The position numbers and the translations under genes are program-made. The notes under the pieces were generated by a model that worked only from the letters and a program-made list of their open reading frames with translations, had not been told where the DNA came from and did no database searches. Below, piece by piece: positions 44,291 to 53,168 of a stretch of 64,000 bases of DNA. Source of the stretch: Candidatus Zhuqueibacterota bacterium (lineage in GTDB: Bacteria > Zhuqueibacterota > Zhuqueibacteria > Residuimicrobiales > Oceaniaggregativiventaceae); the NCBI GenBank assembly GCA_014728115.1, contig WJME01000210.1, positions 1 to 64,000 on the forward strand, given 5' to 3'. Positions within the stretch are counted from its first letter, which is position 1. Each line of letters begins with the position of its first letter.

Positions 44291-45946
44291 CTAATTTAGC
44301 AAAGTGACTTTTTGAACAATACGCTTTGTTGACAGGAATTCAATAAAATAGACTCCGCTGGTTACTCGATGCCCTTGTAGATTTCGGCCATACCAGGTCA
44401 CATGCTGATTGCTCCCAGCCAACCGCTGACCATCCCAGAGGACTGCAACTATTTGTCCCAGTGAATTAAAAATACGTATGGTAATATGTTTTTTTTCTTT
44501 TAAAGTAAATGATATGATCAGACCTCTGTCAGCGGAAAATGGATTGGGATAAGCTGCGACCGTTTCAGGGGTATCGATCAGAGGAAACGGATTTCCGAGA
44601 TAATAAAGAGCATTCACAGTATTGACAAGGCCGTATCCATATACATTATCCGGAGTATCAGCTCGGTCCGCGGTTTGAATCAAGGCTTCTCTTATCAGCA
44701 TGGGCTCGGTATCGGGAAAAGCAGATAACAGAATAGCAGCAGCCCCCGCTACCAGGGGAGTACTGGCTGATGTGCCATTAATACTCGCATAACGCCTACC
44801 CGTTTTTTCTCCCAGAGGATTATGCACAGTTCGTACAGACATTCCCATAGCAACCACTTCAGGCTTGATTCGACCGTCCGCGGATGGACCGGTCGAACTA
44901 AAGGGAGCAATGATCCCCCGTGAATCCACAGCACCTACGCTTATAACACTATCTCCGTCAGCCGGAGCCAGAATTGTACCCCATTCGTCATCTGCTTCAT
45001 TGCCAGCTGCGACCACCACCACCATACCTTTTTGAACCGCCAAATCTGCAGCCCGGGTGATGGCCGGGATAGACCCGTTTAGATCCTCCTTTTGGTACCA
45101 TTTATTATAACCCAAACTCGCACTGATAATATCAGCACCGATACTGTCGGCCCACTCTGCAGCAGCAACCCAGTTGTCTTCCTCTGCAATAATTTCTTGA
45201 TTAGCAATTTCTGTTTTGGCCAAAATAAATTGTGATGAAAAAGCCGGCCCAACGAGTTCTCCGCTCTTAAATCCGGCCAAAATCGACAAGATTTGTGTAC
45301 CGTGATGAGGTTGATTGATCGTATCCTGAGTAGAATCGTAACCGACAAACGAGTCATCATGGATGAAATCATAACTGGCCAGAACATCCAAATGTAACAG
45401 CGCCTCGTGATTCAGATTGAACCCTGTATCGAATACAGCCACAAGCACATCCTGACCCGAGTATCCCATTTGATGCGCATCGACAATACGAATCTGCTGG
45501 TTTTGGGTAAATGATCTACCATAATCAAAACGCAACAAAAAAGAGGGAATCCCCTTGTTCAAATCAGGATGACGAGTGGGATAGGGGATCTGAGTGGTGA
45601 GAACCGGACGAACATCTCGTACAAAAGTCAGATCCCTCAATCCTTGAATGTCAGTAAAAGAAGCAGTTACGGATAGGGCATTGAGCCATCTGGACACATT
45701 TTCCACAGCCATTCCACGCTTCTTTATCTCATCGATATAGGGTTTGTAAACTTTGATATCAGTCGAATCAAAAAAAGGAGGGCGTGTCCGCTTGACACGC
45801 CGTTCCATAGACCGTTCTGAAATAGAGGGATAAGATTTGGTCAAAGGCCCTTTGTCTGTAAAATAGACCCAATACTTTTTGGGTTCAGCGCCAAGCCCCG
45901 ACAAGCCAGATAAAAGAATAAAAAAAGCAAGACAAAGATGCCTCAT
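44291..45946 (-). CDS. Secreted subtilisin-like serine protease (S8) with C-terminal sorting domain
   Basis: A 551-residue exported protease. A signal peptide (1-20) and an inhibitor-like propeptide region (about 25-120) are followed by the S8 catalytic domain: Asp173 (VAVFDTGFN), His215 (HHGTQILSILAG), oxyanion Asn316 (VVAAGNEAD) and Ser393 (GTSASTPLVAG). The last 85 residues are a sorting domain of the same type as the other cargo in this window (AYPNPFSADRGLIISFTL, IFNSLGQIV, TSGVYFIEFLS). It is expected outside the cell or on its surface, degrading or processing proteins. It lies between a cyclophilin lipoprotein gene (14 bases) and a patatin gene. Confidence 0.93.
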   Translation of the reverse strand: MRHLCLAFFILLSGLSGLGAEPKKYWVYFTDKGPLTKSYPSISERSMERRVKRTRPPFFDSTDIKVYKPYIDEIKKRGMAVENVSRWLNALSVTASFTDIQGLRDLTFVRDVRPVLTTQIPYPTRHPDLNKGIPSFLLRFDYGRSFTQNQQIRIVDAHQMGYSGQDVLVAVFDTGFNLNHEALLHLDVLASYDFIHDDSFVGYDSTQDTINQPHHGTQILSILAGFKSGELVGPAFSSQFILAKTEIANQEIIAEEDNWVAAAEWADSIGADIISASLGYNKWYQKEDLNGSIPAITRAADLAVQKGMVVVVAAGNEADDEWGTILAPADGDSVISVGAVDSRGIIAPFSSTGPSADGRIKPEVVAMGMSVRTVHNPLGEKTGRRYASINGTSASTPLVAGAAAILLSAFPDTEPMLIREALIQTADRADTPDNVYGYGLVNTVNALYYLGNPFPLIDTPETVAAYPNPFSADRGLIISFTLKEKKHITIRIFNSLGQIVAVLWDGQRLAGSNQHVTWYGRNLQGHRVTSGVYFIEFLSTKRIVQKVTLLN

Positions 45947-45960
45947 ACACTTTTCCAGTA

Positions 45961-46635
45961 TTAACGTGTTTGCATAAAAGCGTCAGTGATAATAACAGGC
46001 TCTGATGGCAAGACAGGAGCCTGGTAAACAGGAGATGTTTTGGTATCGACATTTCCGATGTTTCTCAGCACTTCCAATCCTTCAACCACGCGCCCGAATG
46101 CCGTGTATTGGCCATCTAAATGACGACATTTTTCCCGGGTCAGACAGATAAAAAACTGCGAGCCTGCACTATTGGGATCTCTGCCCCGCGCCATGGAAAG
46201 AACTCCCTCTTCATGCTGTACATCATTAAATTCAGCTTCAAGAGTATATCCCGGGCCAGACCCTCCACCGTCATTTTCTGGATTCTCATCCCGGGTTGCC
46301 AGGTCTCCCCCCTGGATCATAAAATCGTTGATAACACGATGAAATTTGGTACAATCATAATATCCGGCATTGATCAATCGTTTAAAGGCAGCTGTATGCT
46401 GTGGCGCTTTATCAGGAAAAAGATCGATGACCATCTTTCCATAATTGGTTTCCAGTACTGCAACTTCATTTTCTTTCACCGGTTCCATAGGCATGGATTT
46501 CACTTTTTCGACCATCGCCTGCATTTCCTGTTGACTGAGGGGTGTGCAATCATCTCCTCCGGCTTTTTGGTCTTTCGAACAGGCCATCATACCTGCCAAT
46601 GTCATACCCATTACCAGTACGAGTAAAAATCTCAT
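45961..46635 (-). CDS. Cyclophilin-type peptidyl-prolyl isomerase lipoprotein
   Basis: A 224-residue lipoprotein with N-terminal MRFLLVLVMGMTLAGMMAC (Cys19 lipidated) and a cyclophilin domain (about 60-222): FHRVINDFMIQGGD with the catalytic Arg, GSQFFICL, and LDGQYTAFGRVVEG. It should help fold exported proteins in the periplasm or on the outer membrane. The ATG at 46635 has GGAGG 5 bases upstream; the longer frame from TTG at 46647 overlaps that site. It is the first gene of the operon with the secreted subtilase, a plausible client. Confidence 0.93.
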   Translation of the reverse strand: MRFLLVLVMGMTLAGMMACSKDQKAGGDDCTPLSQQEMQAMVEKVKSMPMEPVKENEVAVLETNYGKMVIDLFPDKAPQHTAAFKRLINAGYYDCTKFHRVINDFMIQGGDLATRDENPENDGGGSGPGYTLEAEFNDVQHEEGVLSMARGRDPNSAGSQFFICLTREKCRHLDGQYTAFGRVVEGLEVLRNIGNVDTKTSPVYQAPVLPSEPVIITDAFMQTR

Positions 46636-46747
46636 GAGTTCCTCCAATGATTGAATATAAATCTATTGCCTACAATTTAATAATTTACCTTTAAATTTCA
46701 AGGAAAAGAGAGTTGAATAATCTCTAAAAATTGAGTATGTTTAGTTC

Positions 46748-49243
46748 GTGAAAAATGAATCCCAAAATAGATACGCGGATATTGTTTTCCCGGTTCCAGT
46801 AAATCAGGCCTATACCTATATCATCCCGACGGATCTGATTGAAGATGTCTCATTGGGAGTCCGGGTATTGGCTCCATTTGGAGCTCGAAAAATGGTAGGG
46901 TTTATTGTTGGCCTGAAACAAGAGAGCGATTATCCTGAATTAAAAAAAATCGAACAGATTCTCGATCCTACCCCTCTTTTTACACCCGCTGTTTTGGCCA
47001 TGTCAAAGTGGGTCGCAGAATACTATTTGTGTGGGTGGGGTGAAGTGCTCAAGGCAGCTCTGCCCGCCGGCATACATCTTTTTTCTGAAAAAATTGTTAG
47101 ACTCTTGCATCCGGATCCACATACGCTTTACCTGGAACTATCAAAACGGGCACCGGTTCAGGCTGAAATCATTCGATTGCTCAAAGAACCCCGCGTGATA
47201 TCCCTGAAAAAACTGATAGAACAGGTGACGAGTAACAACCCCTATTCGAGTATCAAAGCCCTGCGTCAGCAACGCGTTATCCGTATCGAACTCAACTTGC
47301 CCAAACCTCAAGTCTCCCCAAAATTTATCGATTGGGTAACTTTGGACAAATCGATAGATTTAAAAAAAGTGCAAGACATTATCGAAGAAATGCGCGAGTC
47401 AGCGCCTTCACAAGCCGCTTGCCTGGAAAGAATAAGAGAATACGAGCCCGAAGGTGTCAGCCGGCGTGACTTGGTTCGTATGACCACCGTCCATCATTCG
47501 GCGATCAAAGCCCTGCAGGAAAAAAAATTGGTCCAGATCGAACAACGAGAGATCATTAGGGATTATTACAGCTCACAACCGCTTTCCCCCCCACCGGATA
47601 TTCAATTAAATCAGGACCAAAAGCTAGCCTTGTACTCTATCATTCAAAACCTGGACCGTGAAACATTTGGCTCATTTCTTTTGCATGGTGTCACAGGAAG
47701 TGGCAAAACCCAGGTGTATATCGAAGCGATTCATCACGTTATTAAAAAGGGAAAAAGTGCCATTGTGTTGGTACCGGAGATTTCTCTCACCCCCCAGATG
47801 GTCTATCGTTTCAGATCCCATTTTGGCAAGCAAGTGGCGGTTTTTCATAGCCGCATGTCTCCGGGTGAACGGTATGACTCTTGGCGCCAGACCTGGGAGG
47901 GCAAACACAAAATCGTGATCGGTCCTCGCTCAGCCATATTCGCTCCCTTGCAATATTTGGGCCTGATCATCGTAGATGAAGAACACGAGCATTCTTATAA
48001 GCAATATGATATGGCTCCACGCTATAATGCACGGGATCTGGCGATTGTGCGAGCAAACCTTAGCAAGGCCTCTATTGTGCTTGGATCTGCCACCCCTTCT
48101 GTTGAATCTTTTTTTAACGCCATGGCGGAAAAATATACGCTTTTACGGATGCCAAAGAGAATCGATGATATCCCGATGCCCTCAATCGAACTTGTCGATA
48201 TGAAACGCGAGCCCAAAATAATCGGTCGCAAAGAACCGATTATGCTTTCCAGACGTTTGAGAGAGAAAATCGACGAAAAACTGGCCTTTGGTGAACAGGT
48301 TATTCTTTTACAAAATCGGCGTGGTTTTGCCCCTATTTTCAAGTGTCAGGATTGTGATTATAAAGCAGAATGTCTCTATTGCAAAATCACACTGACATTT
48401 CACAGGGCAGGCCATTATCTCAAATGTCATTATTGCGGCTATACCAGAAAGGCGCCTTCACAGTGTCCCCAATGTCATGGGACGCAAATCTATCTCAAGG
48501 GTATAGGGACTCAAAGAGTCGAAGAAGAGTTGTATCAGCTCTTTCCGGGAATAAAAGTGATTCGAATGGATCAGGACACCACCAGGGGGCGTATGGCGCA
48601 TGACAGGTTGTTGAATCAATTCGGCAAGGGTGAGCATCAGATTCTCTTGGGAACCCAGATGGTGGCCAAAGGTTTGGATTTTCCGAATGTCACCCTGGTT
48701 GGTGTGATCTCTGCAGATACAGGTCTGTTTTTTCCCGATTTCAGGGCGGGTGAACGAACGTTTCAACTGTTGACTCAGGTGGCAGGTCGCGCAGGCAGAA
48801 AAACCAAACAAGGACATGTCATTATTCAAAGCTATGCTACAGATCATTATAGTTTACAGTTTGCAAAAACTCATGATTACGAAAAATTTTTCAAGACAGA
48901 AATCCACGACAGAAGACAACTCTCTTACCCTCCATTCAGCCGCATCATCAATATATTGTTCAAAGGGCCGGATGAACTCAAAATTGAACAAGCAGCTCTA
49001 AAATTTAGGCAATTTTTTGATAAAATCGAGGGTTGTAAGATCTTGGGCCCGGCACCCGCACATCTTGAAAAAATTCAAGGGAATTATCGCTGGCAAATAT
49101 TGTTTATGACTCTGAAACAGCGGGATAGTGGCGGTGAGCAAATCAAAGCCCTGATTCGCCAAGCCCTATCGACGTTTCGAAAAAAACACCGCACCAGAGA
49201 CATACAAATGATCATCGACGTCGATCCTATTTCGATCCTGTAA
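46748..49243 (+). CDS. priA: Primosomal protein N' (PriA replication-restart helicase)
   Basis: An 831-residue superfamily 2 DNA helicase that reloads the replisome at stalled forks. The N-terminal DNA-binding domain (YADIVFPVPVNQAYTYIIP, VLAPFGARKMVGFIVG) is followed by Walker A HGVTGSGKTQVY, motif II VDEEHEH and SATPSVES. The zinc region has four Cys pairs (CQDCDYKAECLYC, then CHYCGYTRKAPSQCPQCHG). Late helicase motifs are LGTQMVAKGLDFPNVTLVGV and QVAGRAGR. Length is normal. The start is GTG at 46748 without a clear ribosome site. It stands alone, 96 bases ahead of the pyruvate dehydrogenase genes. Confidence 0.96.
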   Translation: MKNESQNRYADIVFPVPVNQAYTYIIPTDLIEDVSLGVRVLAPFGARKMVGFIVGLKQESDYPELKKIEQILDPTPLFTPAVLAMSKWVAEYYLCGWGEVLKAALPAGIHLFSEKIVRLLHPDPHTLYLELSKRAPVQAEIIRLLKEPRVISLKKLIEQVTSNNPYSSIKALRQQRVIRIELNLPKPQVSPKFIDWVTLDKSIDLKKVQDIIEEMRESAPSQAACLERIREYEPEGVSRRDLVRMTTVHHSAIKALQEKKLVQIEQREIIRDYYSSQPLSPPPDIQLNQDQKLALYSIIQNLDRETFGSFLLHGVTGSGKTQVYIEAIHHVIKKGKSAIVLVPEISLTPQMVYRFRSHFGKQVAVFHSRMSPGERYDSWRQTWEGKHKIVIGPRSAIFAPLQYLGLIIVDEEHEHSYKQYDMAPRYNARDLAIVRANLSKASIVLGSATPSVESFFNAMAEKYTLLRMPKRIDDIPMPSIELVDMKREPKIIGRKEPIMLSRRLREKIDEKLAFGEQVILLQNRRGFAPIFKCQDCDYKAECLYCKITLTFHRAGHYLKCHYCGYTRKAPSQCPQCHGTQIYLKGIGTQRVEEELYQLFPGIKVIRMDQDTTRGRMAHDRLLNQFGKGEHQILLGTQMVAKGLDFPNVTLVGVISADTGLFFPDFRAGERTFQLLTQVAGRAGRKTKQGHVIIQSYATDHYSLQFAKTHDYEKFFKTEIHDRRQLSYPPFSRIINILFKGPDELKIEQAALKFRQFFDKIEGCKILGPAPAHLEKIQGNYRWQILFMTLKQRDSGGEQIKALIRQALSTFRKKHRTRDIQMIIDVDPISIL

Positions 49244-49273
49244 AAGGGTTGATGGTTCTTTTGCATCCCTTTC

Positions 49274-49282
49274 TGATATAAT
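49274..49282 (+). promoter_or_regulatory. Extended -10 promoter upstream of pyruvate dehydrogenase genes
   Basis: TGATATAAT is a perfect extended -10 element (TGN plus TATAAT), 58 bases before the E1 alpha ATG. No good -35 box is present 17 bases upstream, which extended -10 promoters tolerate. It also follows the priA stop by about 30 bases. Confidence 0.45.
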
Positions 49283-49339
49283 CAAAACAGTCTGTATTAT
49301 ATAGTTAACCAGATAAAAAGCGCAAGGAAAAACCAAATC

Positions 49340-50311
49340 ATGAAACACACACCAGACAATGACAAGCTACTATGGATGTATCGAATGATGTTGTTGATTC
49401 GTCGCTTTGAAGAACGTTCTGCTCAAATGTATGGTATGCAAAAAATTGGCGGATTCTGTCATCTTTATATCGGCCAGGAAGCCGTAGGAGTTGGCACCGT
49501 AGCAGCCATGCGAGAAGATGACTATCTCTTATCCGCATACAGAGACCATGGTCATATCCTGGCCAAGGGAACAGATCCCAACCCGGTCATGGCAGAGCTC
49601 TTTGGTAAAGAAACGGGCGTATCAAAGGGAAAAGGTGGATCCATGCATCTTTTCGATGTTGAAAAACGTTTCCTTGGCGGACATGGTATTGTTGCAGGGC
49701 AAATTCCACTTGCAACAGGTATTGGCTTTGCTATAAAATACCAGGAACTCGATCAGGTGGTTGTTGTGTCATTTGGTGAAGGAGCTGTCCACCAGGGGGC
49801 CTTTCATGAATCACTCAATCTCGCGAAATTATGGAAATTACCGGTCATTTATCTCATCGAAAACAACCGCTATGGCATGGGCACACCGCTTGAACGTGCC
49901 TCAGCGGTATGGGATTTATCGCAAAAAGCCTGCTCCTATGATATGGCAAGAGCCACTGTCGATGGTATGGATACACTGGCAGTCTATGATATCATGTCTG
50001 AAGCGATAGAACGCGCCCGCGCGGACAAAGAACCGACACTGATCGAAGCGCGGACGTATCGTTTCAGAGGACACTCTATGTCAGATCCGGTTCATTCTCA
50101 TTACCGAACCAAAGAAGAAGTCGAAGAACAGAAAAAGAGTGATCCGATCGTGCGATTTCAGGAATTATTGCTGCAAAAAAAATTGCTGACCAAGGAAAAA
50201 ATTAAAGAAATAGAGAGTGAAATTAAAAAAGAGGTCATGGAATCTGTAGAATTTGCAGAAAAAAGTCCTCTTCCTGCTCTAGAGTCACGTTTTAAAGATG
50301 TCTATGCTTAA
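49340..50311 (+). CDS. pdhA: Pyruvate dehydrogenase E1 component, alpha subunit
   Basis: A 323-residue thiamine-diphosphate enzyme subunit. It shows the start MYRMMLLIRRFEERSAQMYG, the phosphate-binding HGIVAGQIPLATGIGFA, and the cofactor motif starting GEGAVHQGAFHESLNLA and ending ENNRYGMGT. With the beta subunit it decarboxylates pyruvate and passes the acetyl group to E2. The branched-chain keto acid dehydrogenase is related, but length and surroundings fit pyruvate better. AAGGAAA precedes the ATG. It is the first gene of pdhA-pdhB-pdhC; E3 (lpd) is not in the window. Confidence 0.93.
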   Translation: MKHTPDNDKLLWMYRMMLLIRRFEERSAQMYGMQKIGGFCHLYIGQEAVGVGTVAAMREDDYLLSAYRDHGHILAKGTDPNPVMAELFGKETGVSKGKGGSMHLFDVEKRFLGGHGIVAGQIPLATGIGFAIKYQELDQVVVVSFGEGAVHQGAFHESLNLAKLWKLPVIYLIENNRYGMGTPLERASAVWDLSQKACSYDMARATVDGMDTLAVYDIMSEAIERARADKEPTLIEARTYRFRGHSMSDPVHSHYRTKEEVEEQKKSDPIVRFQELLLQKKLLTKEKIKEIESEIKKEVMESVEFAEKSPLPALESRFKDVYA

Positions 50312-50350
50312 CTCAAGTCACGGATAATTAACCAGATAGAGAGCAAACAA

Positions 50351-51328
50351 ATGGCTGAAATTACATTTAGAGAAGCGCTCAATCAGGCGATGGCCGAGGA
50401 AATGGAGCGAGACCCTAACGTCTATTTGATGGGTGAAGAAGTTGGATATTACAATGGTGCATATAAAGTAAGTCAGGGACTCATGGAACGGTTCGGTACC
50501 CGACGCGTTATCGATACGCCAATTGCCGAGTTAGGATTTGCAGGGGTAGGGATAGGATCAGCCATGGTCGGTTTGAGGCCGATCATTGAGATGATGACAT
50601 TTAATTTCTCCATACTTGCACTGGACCAAATCGTCAACAATGCAGCCAAGTTGCGCTATATGTCGGGTGGCATGCTTAAAATTCCTATGGTGTTTCGAGG
50701 TCCCGGCGGGTCCGCGCACATGCTCGCGGCCCAGCATTCCCAAAGCCTGGATCCCTGGTTCTGTAATGTAGCCGGGCTCATTGTTATGACCCCCAGCACC
50801 CCACGTGATGGCAAAGGAATGTTAAAATCAGCAATCCGAGATGATAATCCCGTGATTTTTATTGAAAGTGAAACCATGTATGGGATGAAAGGCGAGGTTC
50901 CCGAAGAAGAATATATCATTCCCATCGGAGTCGGAGACATCAAACGGGAAGGAGAGCACGTCACTCTGGTCGCATGGAACAAAATGACCCATGTCGCGTT
51001 GGAAGCGGCCGACATTCTCGCTCAGGAAGGAATAGAAGCTGAAGTCATCGATCCGAGAACCCTTAAACCCTTGGATGAGCAGATGCTGATTACATCAGTT
51101 GAAAAAACGAACCGATGTATCGTCGTCGAAGAAGGATGGCCCTATGCCAGTGTGGGAGCTGAAATTGCTGCACGTATTAATGAAAAAGCATTCGATTATT
51201 TGGACGCCCCCGTAATCAGAATAAGCAGTGAAGACGTTCCCATGCCTTATGCCCATAATCTGGAAGAGGCTGTGCGTCCCAATGCGGAAAAAGTCGTTCA
51301 GGCTGCCAAAAAAGTCTTATACATCTAG
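50351..51328 (+). CDS. pdhB: Pyruvate dehydrogenase E1 component, beta subunit
   Basis: A 325-residue partner of E1 alpha. Typical segments are ITFREALNQAMAEEMERDPN, VYLMGEEVGYYNGAYKVSQG, VIDTPIAELGFAGVGIGSAM with the catalytic Glu, the metal-lined GGSAHMLAAQHSQSLD, and AEVIDPRTLKPLDEQMLITS. It completes the alpha2beta2 E1 that channels acetyl groups to E2. It lies 39 bases after E1 alpha; both genes are preceded by the same 11-mer TTAACCAGATA (49305 and 50328), whose meaning is unclear. Confidence 0.94.
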   Translation: MAEITFREALNQAMAEEMERDPNVYLMGEEVGYYNGAYKVSQGLMERFGTRRVIDTPIAELGFAGVGIGSAMVGLRPIIEMMTFNFSILALDQIVNNAAKLRYMSGGMLKIPMVFRGPGGSAHMLAAQHSQSLDPWFCNVAGLIVMTPSTPRDGKGMLKSAIRDDNPVIFIESETMYGMKGEVPEEEYIIPIGVGDIKREGEHVTLVAWNKMTHVALEAADILAQEGIEAEVIDPRTLKPLDEQMLITSVEKTNRCIVVEEGWPYASVGAEIAARINEKAFDYLDAPVIRISSEDVPMPYAHNLEEAVRPNAEKVVQAAKKVLYI

Positions 51329-51343
51329 TCAATGAGGAGCGAT

Positions 51344-52606
51344 ATGGCAAGCAAAATTATTATGCCCAAACTGAGCGATACGATGGAAGAAGGAACACTC
51401 GTAAAATGGCTCAAAAATGAGGGCGATGAAATAGAGGCTGGCGAGGTGATTGCAGAAGCCGAAAGCGACAAAGCGACCATGGAACTCGAGTCGTTTGATG
51501 CCGGAATTCTCAAAAAAATTGTGGTCCCCGAAGGAGGTAAAGTCACTGTCGGAGGATTACTGGCTGTTGTAGCCGACCAAGACGAAGAAATAGATGATCT
51601 CTTAAATGAAAACGGGACAGGCCAGGATGATGGGGATAAAAACCAACCAGAGTCATCGACCGAACCCGCCCCATTTAGAGAACCTGTCCATGCGGCACCG
51701 GTTCCGGATCGGGCAGCATCCGACGAACTCTTGACTTCACCTAATGAACGTATCAAGGCGTCTCCCTTGGCCCGCAAAATGGCCGAAGAAAAAGGCATAG
51801 ACCTGCGAAAGGTCCCGGGTACAGGAACTGCCGGCCGGATTATCAGACGCGATATCTTGAATTTCACAGAATCCGCATCCGAACCTGCACCACAAAAAGC
51901 GCCCCCGGCTAAAGTTGAACAGGTCAAAGGCGAGGAAATGCCTATCAGCAATATGCGCGCCGCCATTGCCAAACGAATGCTGCAAAGCAAGTCCATGGTG
52001 CCCCATTTTTATTTGACCATGGAAATCAATATGGACAAAGCTGCAGAATTTCGCAAAATGGTCAATAGCTCACAAAGCGATGTCAAAATCAGCTTTAACG
52101 ACCTGATCATCAAGGCTGCTTCTATCGCACTGCAAAAGCACCGATATGTCAATGGCTCTTTTGCAGGAGATAAAATCATTTTTCACGACCATGTCGACAT
52201 TGGTGTCGCCGTGGCACTGGAGGAAGGACTGATCACACCGGTCATCCGTGATAGCCAGAAAAAAAGCATCAGCCAGATCGCCAAAAGCGTCCGGGAACTG
52301 GCAGGAAAAGCCAAAGAGCGTAAACTCTTGCCTGAAGAGTATACCGGCGCTACGTTTACTATTAGCAATCTGGGTATGTATGGGATTGAAGAGTTTACAG
52401 CGATAATCAATCCGCCCGAAGCGGCCATTCTCGCTGTAGGTTCAATAAAAGAAATACCCGTGGTTACAGACGGTGAACTCGGTGTCGGAAAACGGATGAA
52501 AGTGACAATGTCATGCGATCATCGTATCGTAGATGGGGCTACCGGATCCTTGTTCTTGCGAGATGTGAAAAAACTTTTGGAAAATCCCATGAGTATGGTG
52601 ATATAA
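51344..52606 (+). CDS. pdhC: Dihydrolipoamide acetyltransferase (pyruvate dehydrogenase E2)
   Basis: A 420-residue core subunit. One lipoyl domain (1-78) has the modified Lys43 in ESDKATMELES, followed by an acidic and Pro-rich linker (about 85-135). A peripheral subunit-binding domain (about 138-172; ASPLARKMAEEKGIDLRKV) and a second linker lead to the catalytic domain (about 195-420), with GVAVALEEGLITPVIRD and active-site DHRIVDGATG. It transfers acetyl groups to CoA. The ATG at 51344 is preferred over 51332 because GAGGAG precedes it. It ends just before a strong hairpin terminator. Confidence 0.94.
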   Translation: MASKIIMPKLSDTMEEGTLVKWLKNEGDEIEAGEVIAEAESDKATMELESFDAGILKKIVVPEGGKVTVGGLLAVVADQDEEIDDLLNENGTGQDDGDKNQPESSTEPAPFREPVHAAPVPDRAASDELLTSPNERIKASPLARKMAEEKGIDLRKVPGTGTAGRIIRRDILNFTESASEPAPQKAPPAKVEQVKGEEMPISNMRAAIAKRMLQSKSMVPHFYLTMEINMDKAAEFRKMVNSSQSDVKISFNDLIIKAASIALQKHRYVNGSFAGDKIIFHDHVDIGVAVALEEGLITPVIRDSQKKSISQIAKSVRELAGKAKERKLLPEEYTGATFTISNLGMYGIEEFTAIINPPEAAILAVGSIKEIPVVTDGELGVGKRMKVTMSCDHRIVDGATGSLFLRDVKKLLENPMSMVI

Positions 52607-52613
52607 ATATTCA

Positions 52614-52639
52614 AGAGCTCAGGACGAGTCCTGAGCTCT
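52614..52639. terminator. Bidirectional hairpin terminator between pdhC and DUF4416 gene
   Basis: A perfect 11-base stem, AGAGCTCAGGA and TCCTGAGCTCT, with loop CGAG. On the plus strand CTTTATCATTTT follows; on the minus strand TTGAATATTTATAT follows. It starts 8 bases after the pdhC stop. On the other strand it contains the last six codons and the stop of the DUF4416 gene. Confidence 0.75.
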
Positions 52640-53167
52640 CTTTATCATTTTGCGCAATCGCCCCTTGTACTTGGCCCGAATATGCAAAAACGCTTCTTCA
52701 TAACGGTTGGATTTAAAATCAGGAAAACAAAAAGGAGAAGGTGTAAACCGCCCCCCACTATAATAGAGTGTAACATCCGCATAGATTCCTAAATCCAGAT
52801 AGACTTTTTGAGCATTGTATTTTGCAGAGGCCAAAATAAATTTGTCATAATCCATGTAACCCGGATCGAGGTTCACTTTGCGAAGATTTTCGACGCGTAA
52901 CTGGTCTTCGATCTCATTACAATCGATTTTAATACGCGGTAATCGTACCGGATCGACAAGTTCATAAAATGATATAAATTGTCGATAAATAGGTGTACCC
53001 ATTTCGGGATTGTAATAGTCAGTTAATGAAAAATCCCATATTTTGCTTTTATAATCTATAGCACCATATTTATTTTCCAAATGCTCAAAGGCAAGCTCGC
53101 AAAGAGTGCGATCGCTATACAAAACTCCGGAAATGAGCTTGACTGGAAGGGGTGAACCTGGCTCCAT
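52619..53167 (-). CDS. DUF4416 family protein
   Basis: A 182-residue cytoplasmic protein matching DUF4416 over its whole length: KLISGVLYSDRTLCELAFEH, KYGAIDYKSKIWDFSLTDYY, MGTPIYRQFISFYELVDP, RKVNLDPGYMDYDKFILAS, KVYLDLGIYADVTLYYSGG and FCFPDFKSNRYEEAFLHIR. The family is widespread in deep-branching bacteria and has no known function. Many conserved Asp, Tyr and Arg residues suggest an enzyme or nucleotide-related role, but this is not shown. The ATG at 53167 follows the NAT-like stop by one base; the 64 upstream codons of the longest frame overlap that gene and are discarded. Its 3' end lies in the terminator hairpin. Confidence 0.85.
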   Translation of the reverse strand: MEPGSPLPVKLISGVLYSDRTLCELAFEHLENKYGAIDYKSKIWDFSLTDYYNPEMGTPIYRQFISFYELVDPVRLPRIKIDCNEIEDQLRVENLRKVNLDPGYMDYDKFILASAKYNAQKVYLDLGIYADVTLYYSGGRFTPSPFCFPDFKSNRYEEAFLHIRAKYKGRLRKMIKRAQDSS

Positions 53168-53168
53168 C

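Noticed and set aside
49241-49275. Terminator after priA
   Set aside because: AAAGGG and CCCTTT can pair, but the stem is interrupted and the loop long; evidence is too weak to list.
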